Positions 1-10,092 of a stretch of 64,000 bases of DNA are shown one piece after another. The DNA is from Phytophthora quininea. Taxonomy: Eukaryota; Oomycota; Peronosporomycetes; Peronosporales; Peronosporaceae. The stretch spans positions 186,001 to 250,000 of the forward strand of contig JAAVTG010000623.1 of the NCBI GenBank assembly GCA_011947345.1, in the 5' to 3' direction. Each line of letters begins with the position of its first letter. Within the stretch, counting starts at the first letter, position 1. A program made the position numbers and the translations under genes. The notes below the pieces were generated by a model that worked only from the letters and a program-made list of their open reading frames with translations, was not told the DNA's origin and ran no database searches.

Positions 1-279
1 TCTCTGCATGAGCGCACCAACGCTGCTGCAGTCCTTCCTCCACGGCAAATGGATTCTCGCCGACGAATCTGCTTGCACATGACCATGACAGGCGCTGTTG
101 ATGGCAACATTCCGCCTGCATCCTGCGCCTGCGTCAGCTACAAAGCATACAAAGCATCTGGTGGCAAGATAGTTCAACAAGACGACGCGGCTTCACTCCG
201 GCGTAACGCCCGTTGCGCCTCCACGTGGACTGCGCCATTCCCCGATCTTCCCCGCAAGCGTCACCCTCAGTATCCCAAG

Positions 280-782
280 ATGTCGCTCGACTTTTCCAAG
301 GTGGAGAACAACCCCGTGCCGCTCATCGCCGACAAGCACAACGCCAACGTGGCGTTCGTCGTCTACCGCAACAAGAACAAGAACGTCGTGGTCTACGCCG
401 CGCGGCTGCTCGAGGACGGGTCGCTGGACCCGGAGAACCCGCTGGATGTGTACTGGATCATGTTCGAGCAGGACGGCGCCCCCGCGAGGAGCTCAACCTG
501 ATCGAGCGCAACACGGCGTACGGCGCCAGCGTCAAGCCCCGCGAGGGCCACCCGGGCGAGTTCGAGGTGACGCTCACGTCGCTCAAGGACCGCGTCATCT
601 ACCTGTCGGTCAAGGACGGCAAGATCGTGGGCCGCGGCACCATCAACGGCAAGGACAACTGCACGCTGGAGCGCGTGTTCGTGTACTCGACCACGTCGTG
701 GGGCATGCCTAAGGTGCAACACATTGAGATCCACGGCAAGGACGCCGACGGCAACGACATCATGGAGAAGAAGCTGCCCTAA
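280..782 (+). CDS. DUF4833 domain protein, one frameshift
   Basis: About 167 residues once one frame change is allowed. The start ATG at 280 opens MSLDFSKVENNPVPL, followed by the family-like stretch VAFVVYRNKNKNVVVYAA and a tryptophan-containing YWIMFEQDG. The frame then changes inside a run of five C at 479-483 and continues as EELNLIERNTAYG through to stop TAA at 780-782. Both halves fit the single DUF4833 domain, whose function is unknown. The break is best explained by one missing C. No signal peptide or membrane segment is seen, so the protein is probably cytosolic. The family assignment is from pattern memory. The reading before 280 (from about 49) is open but lacks family features, so 280 is preferred as start. 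Confidence 0.72.
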
Positions 783-1004
783 GTGTTGCAGGGAATCTCA
801 CGCCCAAGTTTGCACTTCGTGGCAACAAAAGCTTCATTTCACGTTAAAAAATGTAATAGAAAAAAGTCAAAACGTTGTGAAGATGCAGCGAGTATTCTTG
901 GTGACGTCCTGCAGAGGAAACGTTACTCCTTTCATCGCTGCATTTAGAATTGTTTTGTGGTGGGCTTGCTTCCAAGCACTTCATGCTTTTGCGGGGTTGC
1001 GACC

Positions 1005-1862
1005 ATGACGGATGTGGAAGACTCGGCCGTGAACGACTTTTTGTTGATCCTGGAAGAGCATCGCAAGAACTGTGAGCGTCAGGGGAAATATGTCGAGGCC
1101 GAGATCGCCAAGAACCGACTGGAGGAGCTCAAAGTTCATGAAGAAAACCGACGGAAGGAGGCCATGAGGTCTCGGCAGATCGCGGAACGTCTCGGCGTTG
1201 AAGAAGCGCACATGCTCGAGTTCCAGCAGTTCAACCAAGTTTGGGACCGCAAGATGGACGAATACGAGCGCAACGTGGAAGAACTCGTAGTTAACATGCG
1301 CGAGAAACACAAGTCTGAGCTGCTCGAGTTCCAGCAGAAGATGCTGGAGAAGCACCAAAAGCCAAAGTTCTCCAAAGACCTGCTCAATCTGCGGCGTATC
1401 GAAGTACATCTCGCTCGTCAGAAAGAGTACGTACTAGTAGCAATCTCTTGTTTTATGGCGAATTAACTCGCCAGTTTGTTGCTTGTTGTAGCTACGGTGA
1501 AGCCCACAAGATCAAGTTGAAATCCGACGCACTGGAAGCGTGGGAACTTGAGAAATGGCGCAACCTCAAGCAGCAGGAAATGTTCCAACGAGAAGTGACC
1601 TTCAAGCAGCGACAGAAGCAGGATCTCGACGCACTTCAGAAGCGCATTCAATCCGGCCGTGAAGAGCAGAAAAAGCAGCGACAGATCGACCTCGAACGGT
1701 GCGTCTGCAACATATTTCTACAAAAAAATATTAAAACTAACTCGTCCGTCATGCAGTTTGTTGCAACGATACCAGAACGTGAAAGCAGAGCTGCAGCAGC
1801 AGCAAAACTTGGAGCGAATCCGACATGAAAAGTTCGTCGGAAGGCCTGGAGGCGCCAGATAA
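1005..1862 (+). CDS. Coiled-coil protein, three exons
   Basis: Exons 1005-1426, 1492-1698 and 1757-1862 give 244 residues. Introns of 65 and 58 bp start GTACGT and GTGCGT and end TGTAG and TGCAG, and the joins keep frame (AAA GA|C TAC and CG|T TTG). Almost the whole protein is charged helical heptad sequence rich in E, K, R, L and Q, with repeated EFQQ and QQ motifs, so a long coiled coil is predicted. There is no signal peptide or membrane segment. Similar short coiled-coil proteins occur in flagellated protists, and a flagellar or cytoskeletal role is a guess. The ATG at 1005 is chosen because the sequence upstream in the same frame looks non-coding. Confidence 0.8.
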
Positions 1863-1962
1863 AGTTCTTACGAATAACACACGCATTTGCCATATTCACT
1901 TTTGTCGTATTTTGAACGAAAAAGCTGACTTTGTGGGTTTTTCGCTTCTCACGTCAGGGATT

Positions 1963-2094
1963 TCAATCTCGTCGCACCGCCTTGAACGCCTTCTTGTTCT
2001 GCAGCACCATGTAGACCATCGGCAGCACCACGCCAGTGAGCATCAGCACGAAGCCCGTCACATACGCGCCCGAAGCATACGCCACTTCCTCCAT
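1963..2094 (-). CDS. 43-residue single-pass membrane protein
   Basis: A small reverse-strand reading frame from ATG at 2094-2092 to TGA at 1965-1963. It encodes an acidic N-terminus (MEEVAYASG), a hydrophobic segment at about residues 11-31 (YVTGFVLMLTGVVLPMVYMV), and a basic tail (QNKKAFKAVRRD), which is the typical layout of a small tail-anchored or single-span subunit. It lies head to head with the mitochondrial membrane protein starting at 2190, with 95 bp between the start codons. The composition is coding-like (GC-rich third positions) compared with the AT-rich flanks. Function unknown; a small subunit of an organelle membrane complex is possible. Confidence 0.55.
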   Translation of the reverse strand: MEEVAYASGAYVTGFVLMLTGVVLPMVYMVLQNKKAFKAVRRD

Positions 2095-2189
2095 CTTGAT
2101 ACGTTTTCCAAAATAAATGTCCAATTATCCAATCAAATCTCGGATATCAAAAATACAGTTTTTACGCCAATCTGTGGTCAATAGACGAT

Positions 2190-3118
2190 ATGCTCCGGTC
2201 ATTGCTGCGCTCCGGCGCCGCTGCTGCGCGGCGTAGCGCGCCCCCAATGCGTCAAGGCGGCCGGTTCTTCTCGGATGCAGCTGCTTTATCAGCCCCATCC
2301 GGTCCGCCCTTCAAGAAGTACCTGCTCATCACCACAGGCATCATGTTCGGCATCCCGGGAGCTGTTGGGGGCGTGTTCATCTATAATCTCAAGACGGACG
2401 ACGAATTTTACAGCCATTTCAATGGCAGATACCCAGACTTAATTGCAGCTATCAATGAGTACTTCCCATTAGACGAATCCGAAGCAGAACTTGCTAACCG
2501 AGAGGATATCGGAGACGTTGGCGATATTGAGGAGATCATCAACGAGAGTAAGTTTTTATTTTGTAGAATTTTCCATTTTATTGTAGAGATGTTGATGATT
2601 TTGTTATGTATTGTAGCGGTGATGGTGGTGGCCGAGTTGAAGTCGGGAGAGAAAGTAATTTTCCAAGTCAAGGGCTCTGCTAGTCAGCAAGAGATTGAGA
2701 AGTTGGCGCTGCAGCAGTCGAAACAGCAGAACGACCGCGTTGTGGCTGTCACATTTGCAGAAGAAGGAGACGAGGACAGCTCGACGCCGACGTTGACGAC
2801 GGTGGGGGCGTGGCCTCCTGCTCCCCGAGTGACGTGGGGAAGTGTTGCCGCCGAGGAGAAGAAGGAGAAAAACCCGTCGACTCGCGGAAAGAGCTGTTGC
2901 TGCAGATTCAGGAAATTGAAGCCAAGCAGGCGGCACTTGAGGAGTCCAAGTACGCTGGGCGTGACATTGATGAAGCTGATGAGGAGATTGCGGAGCTGGA
3001 ACAACGTAAGCTTGCGCTGAAAGAGAAACTCCCTCGGAAGCGCTTCCTGTACATCTTTAGAGATGGTTCGCGCATTAGTAAATGGCAATATGAACCACGG
3101 GTTGGCGTGAGTTTCTAG
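2190..3118 (+). CDS. Mitochondrial inner-membrane-like protein, one frameshift
   Basis: Exon 1 is 2190-2547. A 69-bp intron (GTAAGT...TTGTAG) follows, and exon 2 starts at 2617. The N-terminus is arginine- and alanine-rich without acids, as in a mitochondrial presequence (residues 1-30). A hydrophobic span comes next at about 43-66 (LLITTGIMFGIPGAVGGVFIY), then an acidic region and a conserved-looking VMVVAELKSGEKVIFQVKG segment. The frame changes near 2886-2890, where one A appears to be missing from GGAAAG. The restored frame continues as a coiled coil (QIQEIEAKQAALEE) to the stop at 3116-3118. A 77-bp GT-AG intron at 2829-2905 would also reconnect the frames, but it would remove coding-like sequence. 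About 286 residues; function unknown. Confidence 0.65.
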
Positions 3119-3155
3119 GGGAGTAAGTATTTGGCTTCTTTTCTTGTATGTTGCT

Positions 3156-4989
3156 TCAGTGACCGACCCACGCGAACCGAAAGGTGAAGTCCGCTCCTAC
3201 AATTGAGCACGATTTTTAGGAATACACATAAGGTTGCAACATGATGAAAACTTACCGAAGTGGAAAACGCAATAGGCCAGCGTCGTGAACACCCACAAGA
3301 TCAGCTTGCTATGCACGAAGGTCGTTTGCGTTTCGAGAACGAACGCGAGGTTGTACAGGGGCCGGATCCCGCAGTTCCGACGCATAACTATCACTTGAGC
3401 AACAAACGACACGATCTCCAGCATTGCATAGATAAACACATTTCGAACCACGCCGCCGACGTTTTCAGGAGTGACACCGATCATTTCTCGGTGATATTTC
3501 GCGCTTGGCAGGTGCGCCATAACCAACACGAACTGAGCGTAGTAGAACGGTATAACCATTTCCAAAAACTCCGTGAGGATAACACACTCGGTAGTGAAGA
3601 GCACTTCAAGGGCTTCGTGGAGAAGTTGACAATCGTCTAAATTGGGATTACTGTTGTCAATTTGTTTGTGTGCCGCTGCAATGCTCGTGACAGCGATGAA
3701 TTCTTTTGGCTGAACGTGTGGCTTTCGTCGAAAAATGGACTCACATACTAAGTGCCATGGAGGGATTGGAATAGTGAAAGCTGTTTTTGACACGGTGTGG
3801 ATGATACTTTTCGACAGATCAATTGAGCTACTTCTGCGAGTAGATTGAGATGTGCATACTGGTCGAGTTTTTCAAGGAGATTCTTCCCGTCAGACGATAG
3901 CTGATGGCGGATGCAAGAGCGCACTTGGATATCATGACGCATTTTGATTTGAAGCGTTTTCGACTGAAGACACAGTCGTCGAACCAAAGTTAGTAAGTCA
4001 TCGTCTCCCCAATCTGTGCCAGTAGCTATACGAAGTTTCGCTAGTAATTTTTCCGTCCGTTCCTGAAGTTCATACAAGTCGATTCCAGCCTGGATAATAT
4101 CCGTCGTCATTATTACTGCTACCGTGGTTAGCGAAGAAATACTTTGTAAGCATATGGCTAAGTACAGCGCGTCGAAAAAATCAACCGTAAAGATGACTTG
4201 CTCGGGGATCGTGTCTTCCTTATGCATGATGGTGAATGTAAAAATATTCTTGAGGATCAACTTCATCACGGGTAATAGGAGTAGCACTGGAAGCTCGTAA
4301 TTTGTATGTTTTACCGCGTTGAATAATACTTGGAATGCCGGGTAGACGCAGACCATGATCATTTGCACGTTAAAGAAGTTGGAACATTGCTGAAGCTGCT
4401 TCTTTTGAGAGAGAATTTGGCGAAACATTTGGCCACCAACGCTAGCACGAAACACCACCACGAAGATCGCGAAAAATACCATGCCAAGTGATATTGAGAC
4501 GAAAGGAACTGGGAACGCGAAATACGCGGCGACGACCATGACTACTGCAGTATGGACAAGTCCAACACAAAATGAGACCTGCGTTATTTTTCGCCAACTC
4601 AGTGTGACGTCAAGAAGGTACAGTGATTGAAGAATTGTTCCAAAGCTTTCGCCAATGCCAAGTACCGCCATTCGAATCCAAAATCCCCAATTAGCACTCC
4701 ATCCTTCCGCCGGGTTCTGCAGTGGGATACTTTCTTGGCACAGCACAATAGTGATAGTTGGCAGCGGCGTAATAATGATGACCATTAGTACGCGAAGCAA
4801 CGACGTATTTCTGGTGTACTCCTCGAGTGCTAGCATTCGCTCAAGGGAGTATTTGCCTCCGTAGTGCGTTATTTGGACAGCAAACCACAGTTCAGAGATT
4901 TTGGATGCCACCGTTTTGAAGCGAGAGCTGCTGGCCGCATCGGGTGACAGGGTCGTAGCACTGGGTCCATTGGCGAACGGCACTATCAT
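3156..4989 (-). CDS. Oomycete multi-span membrane protein, copy 1
   Basis: About 591 residues in two exons. The main exon runs from ATG at 4989 to 3256, a 59-bp intron covers 3255-3197 (GTAAGT...TTGTAG), and the last exon 3196-3156 encodes GADFTFRFAWVGH. The last exon is supported by the paralogue at 5.1-6.9 kb, which ends GVDCSFQFAW. The N-terminal YGGKYSLERMLALEEY motif is followed by about six hydrophobic spans, a soluble loop, then about four more spans. The frame changes near 3815-3835, consistent with one missing base when aligned to the paralogue. No known domain is recognised; the family appears oomycete-restricted and is probably a plasma-membrane or endomembrane protein of unknown activity. 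Start chosen from the shared MIV N-terminus. Confidence 0.72.
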
Positions 4990-5132
4990 TCATCCCTTGG
5001 CGGACTGAGGACTTGTTGGGTTTGGACCGAGGACGAAGTATATTAGGAAACGAAACGTCGGTAAATGATGGAGATTTTCTAAGCTCAGTGTTATTTTATT
5101 GTGAAGTAATAGGTTGACGGCACAATAGTGTT

Positions 5133-6889
5133 TTACAAGGCTTTGCCGTGGAGCCACGCAAATTGGAAGGAACAGTCAACGCCTAGAACAGTGATTAGCA
5201 TTAACAACCTGAAAAGATGTAAGTATTTCGTGAACTTACCGAAGTGAACGACGCGGTACGTCAGCGTCACCAAAACCCACAGTATCATCTTTGATTGCAC
5301 GAAAGAAGTTTGCGTTTCTAAAACGAATGCCAACTGGTATAGTGGTTGGATACCGCAAGTATGCCACATCATCGATAAGAGACCGATAAACGATATTAGT
5401 TCCAACGTCGCGTAGATAAAAACATAACTGAGCATGTGGATAACGTTTCCAGGAGTGACGCCAATCATTTCCTTGTAGTGTACGCTTGGGAAGCTAGCCA
5501 GTGCCATGACGAAGATCCCGTAAAAGATTGGGACGATTGCTTCCAAGTACTCCGTGAGAACAAGACATTCGGCTGTAAACAGCATTTCGAGAGTTTTGTG
5601 AAGAATACGCCATTCCTCAGCAAATGCCGGTCGAGAATGAGATGGCGCGCTTTGAATTGTACTCCCACGAGAAATGCGACGCTTAGTACTCGAAATCAAC
5701 GAGGCAGTTGAGACAGCATGGACAATACTGTTAGATAAAAGGAGGGAGTTGTGGTATGGCTCGACATCGGAGTGCTTATTGAATCGGTCCAGCAAATTCC
5801 TGTTCGTATCTACCACTGGATGCGGGATACACGAGTACAGTTGAATATCCTCTGGAGTTTTAGCTTGTATCAAATTCAATTGATCGCATAGCGATCGAGC
5901 TGATGCAAGTAAATTTGCGTTGCTTATGACGCCACAATTCTTCGGTAAGATATGTTTTCTTCGCTGGCGGATATCGTACAGATCAATTGCAATTTGAGCG
6001 ACATCGATCGCAATGATAAGCACCACTGCAGTACTTGATGAAGCACTCTGCATACACATGGTGAGATAGAGCGCGTCGAAGAAATCGACTGTGAAAATCA
6101 CTTGTTCAGGTATCGTGTCTTCCTTGTGCAAGAGCGTGAAAGTGAGAATATTTTTCAACACGAGTTTCATCACCGGAAGTAGCAACAACACAGGCAGCTC
6201 GTAGTTAGTGTCTTTGGCAAAATCAAATAGAACTTGGTACGCTGGGTAAATGCAGACCATTAGCATTTGCACCATAAAAAAGTATGCACTACGCTGGAGC
6301 TGTTTCCGTTGCGAAAGTACACTCCGAAACCCTTCAACTCCTACAGCAACTCGAAATGCAGTCACAAAAGCGCGAATAAAACCATTGAAAGCGTGAAATT
6401 GACGAACGGAACGGGGAACGCCCAAAAGGCTGCTACCAACATCGCTACTGCAGTGTGACCCACGCCCACAAACAAGGCGATCCATAGTATTTGGAGCCAA
6501 GATAGTTTAACTCCATCGAGAAGATATTTACTTTGAATTGTTGTTCCAATGCCTGAGCCAGTTCCCAGTATGATCATGCGGAGCCAGAACCCCCAATTCG
6601 CACTCCATCCTGCTGTTGGACTTTGAAGTGGAATTAATTCTTGGCACAACACGATCCCAATAGTGGGTAGTGGGGTAGCGAGAATCACCAGTAAGACACG
6701 AAAGAATGACGTTTTGTTGGTGTACTCCTCCAATGCTAGCATCCTCTCGATCGAGTATTTACCTCCATAGTGAGTGATTTGAATGGAGAACCAAACACCC
6801 AAGAGTTTCTTGTCCCAAGCTGGCAAACGGGTGTGCTGATTTGTGGAGAGACTTGGACCGAGGCTTGGCTCGCCACTGGGGACGATCAT
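5133..6889 (-). CDS. Oomycete multi-span membrane protein, copy 2
   Basis: Tandem paralogue of the gene at 3156-4989 in the same orientation, about 566 residues. The shared blocks are YGGKYSIERMLALEEY, the GWSANWGFW segment, YELPVLLLLPVMKL, HKEDTIPEQVIFTVDFFDALYL and EMIGVTP. The main exon 6889-5240 is joined over a 57-bp intron (5239-5183) to 5182-5133, which encodes the end GVDCSFQFAWLHGKAL. One frame change lies at the T run read from 6369-6366 (ALF|VTAFR); alignment with copy 1 shows one T missing. A splice-acceptor-like TTTTCTTTCAG sits just upstream of the ATG, so a further 5' exon is possible. Function unknown. Confidence 0.72.
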
Positions 6890-9298
6890 CCCTGAAAGAA
6901 AAATGCTGTGATTCCTGGTATGCTCGTGAATAAATAGATGTTGTAACAACACGTGTTGACCTCGAGCGACGTTGTATTAATAGCAGTATACTATGTTTTG
7001 GTACATGTGCTGTAGATAATGTAATGGCCTGTTCTGCAGACACGTATTATGGCTGATCGGCTTCTCTCAGATGATATTAAAGCTTTAGCTGATCGATCAA
7101 TAATCTGTTGTGTTCTGCGTGCATCAAACTGGTGAAAATTGCTCTTGTTCAGATTATTTTTTTGCCCGAATTCGGGCTGGGAGCTGATCCATCAGACTGA
7201 TTGTCGGTCGATACCTTTTAAAGCACATTTATTCCTCGGGGATTGCCAGATAACTACCTCTCCGTGACGTTCAGCTAGCAGCATCAAGTAATCTCGCCAC
7301 AAACATTTTCAACAGAAACCAGCCCAGAACCGTCACCAAAAAGCACCTCCAAAACAAGCTCACAGAGCTGAAAAGGAAGGGCAAGACATTCACGCTTCTG
7401 AAGACATGTAGTATTTTGGCCGAAGGTGAAAAGCGGTTTTTCCGGTTAGCAGCGAGCACTTTACACAGCCGATCTTGAGATGGTCAAAGCATTGGCTGGC
7501 TGTCAGGGCCTAACGAGCTCTAAAATTGCACTGCTAGGAATCACTTGCGATTTTTCATCGTTTTCGACCCACCACTCCTCACCCGGGTTCACGCCAACAC
7601 AATGGCGTGCCGTGAGGCGTTAGGAGGAATTGTTTGAGAAAAACTTCATTAACAAAGCTCGGTTTGGCCCACACTACATCGGTGTGTAGATGCGATGAAG
7701 GAAAAACAGTGGTATCATTTTTCACAGCTTCTGATAAAAATGAATAAAAAGTAGGCATGCCTTCACATCCACAGCATTTCCGAATTTGTATTGTGGCTAC
7801 CATCAAGTACAACTGCAGGTATCACCCAGATTGCATCCCAGGTTTTGGACAGGTACACTGAAATTCCGAAAACGGCGAAATAATATGGTAAATTTCGCGT
7901 CAGATTATTACGCAGGTATTTAGATACATGTATTATAACTGGGAAATTCAGATGCACGCTGCGCGCAGAAACTAGAAATAACAAGCATCCACCCTCTCGG
8001 AGCTCTACAACTCCAATAATAATAATAAATCGCGGGGGCTTCTACAGATATTGTCCAGGTTACATACCTTGGGCAATCAAGAAAAGCACTTCGTGGTTTG
8101 TTTCACACATCCTATAAGTGCCATTTCATATCTAGTAGTCGACCTGGTGCGAATTGATTGCCCCCGTCACTTCGTTGAGTTTATGTTTTTCTGACGGCCT
8201 TAGAGTTGAGGAAAAAGGTCACCACGATCCTACTTCACGAAAGCCAGGGTGAATAATAGTGACTTCGCAGACATCCTTTTCTCTCAGCAGTGCTCGCAGT
8301 TTCAAAAGCCGCCTTAGCCTCCAATCTCTGTTCCTGTCTGTTTAACCGATGGGGCCTTCCTTGAGAGCGTCACCATTGAGAAGAATTGTTGGCAGCGATG
8401 GAGCTATATGCTCTTGCTCATTTAATTCAAGACTATATATATCAGGAGGAGGAGGAGAATTGTCAGCAGACCCGTTGCCATCTTCGTTCTGTACGGAACT
8501 AACAAGATCCTGCTGTATCGCTTGTGAACTAACAGCGTCACCGTCATTGACATTAGACTTGATGTCTCCGCACGTTTTAGCTTCCTTCATAGCAACTTGT
8601 ACTTGACGAAGGTCTGCCACCACTGCTCTCTATTTTAAGACAAAAAAACGATCCATTGCGCATTCAAACTCTTCCTCTCCAAATAGTGCTAGATCGCTAC
8701 GTATCTGTCAGAAGGTTTGTTAACCCCGCCTCTATTTCTTGCGCTCCGTCATGGCCGTGCCAGATCTAAATGCATCCTTGCTATACACATTTGCTATAAA
8801 CGGATTGACAGCGTGCGTTCGTCAACAGACGATTCTGTTCAAACTGCCTAAATAATATTGCAAATTTAATACTCGCAATAAATTCTGTACATGCCTGGAC
8901 TCAATGGGACCACGAATATGCTGCTGAGTGAGATCCGGTCCACCATTGCGTGTCGGCACGGAAGCTTCATCGTCTAGGAGAACCTACAATCGCACACCAA
9001 GACTTCCTTCTGAAGTAAATATTCGTGCCTTCCCGGCGAATCTTAATGGAGTAGCCATTGGCATCAATTGAATATTTGCTGCTTGCTTAGAATTCACTAC
9101 AATGACATACTCCATTTTGATCGCAGCAACCACGCATCACGTGGTCATCCTAGCACCACATTCATTTTCTTCTTTTTGACAATGTTTCGCAGCGCCCTCG
9201 ACATCTCAACTGCTGCTTTGTAGGTCTCCTCCCTTCTTCGCTGCCAGCTCAACAGCGCCTCCAGGCTAGCCGTCATGCTGAAAAACCCTTCACATGCT
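6890..9298. other. AT-rich intergenic region without a clear gene
   Basis: About 2.4 kb with many stops in all frames. It contains a perfect 14-bp palindrome at 7164-7177 (GCCCGAATTCGGGC). Short reverse-strand open stretches at about 7579-7984 and 8342-8623 encode low-complexity or unrecognised peptides, the latter with a run of prolines. I cannot support any of these as genes. The region probably consists of decayed repeats leading into the MULE remnant. Confidence 0.5.
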
Positions 9299-10092
9299 CT
9301 ATGACTTTGCTGAAGATACTTTCAACGCGGCAATTAGTATGATCTTGAAATGAGGAAGATCCGTTCGATGCGTCATTACCCACATTTCACACACAATCCC
9401 AATTTGCTGAAAGTACGCCCGCGACTCACCCCTTCCATTACGTACGGCTAAATGTTTAAATTCGTTTCGGCGCATTTTGTACTCGGCGTCGGTCTTCGCG
9501 TGCACTGTATTTACAGGGCTTCTGAATTTGTTCGTGCAGCCACTTTAGCACATGAACGTGACACAGTAGAACACGAGCCTCCGGTAACTTCCGTCGGATG
9601 AAATTCTCCGCACGCATGTTTTTGGCAACGATAACAATCTGTACGAAATGCGAATTATCATTGACACGCTTAGATGGTCGAGCGCCTTGCCCATATGCCA
9701 GTACGTCGTAGTCTCCAACAGTTACTATTGCACGGGCTAGTCGTAGATGATCTGATCCATGGCTATCATAGCCAAAGCCGACAGTTGTATCTAAAACAAA
9801 CACATAGATAAAACCTGGCATATTATACGCACTTGTTAGCTTTGTGTGTGCAGTCCATTTTCAGTCGACCTCATGTTTGCGACGGTGAATGATATCACGC
9901 CAGTATGTCTGTGAGGATTCTTGTTGAGGACACCACACTAAAATTCATCACCGTTTTAACCACCGCGTCGTCGACCAAAAGCTGAACATCTATGTGCAAC
10001 ACAGAAGCACAATAATGGTTCCGCACGCCTGTCAACATTGCTAAGTGGTCCATGGTCGTGCGAAAATAGTCGTAGATCTGCGTTGGTGAAAC
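9299..10092 (-). pseudogene. Degenerate MULE-type transposase remnant
   Basis: Reading the reverse strand from about 10092 down gives, in shifting frames with stops: IYDYFRTTMDHLAML, a segment ending VVVDTTVGFGYD-like, then NMRAENFIRRKLPEARVLLCHVHVLKWL, and finally a PHFKDHTNCRVESIFSKVIEH stretch. The blocks 'FPEARVLLC.FHV..YL' and 'NHTNNRVES' are typical of the catalytic and C-terminal parts of MULE/MuDR-derived transposases common in oomycetes. At least one stop and several frame changes make it non-functional. Ends not resolved. Confidence 0.6.

Noticed and set aside
2829..2905. 77-bp GT-AG intron in the mitochondrial protein gene
   Set aside because: It would restore the frame but removes coding-like sequence (RKELLLQIQ); a one-base loss fits the window-wide pattern better.
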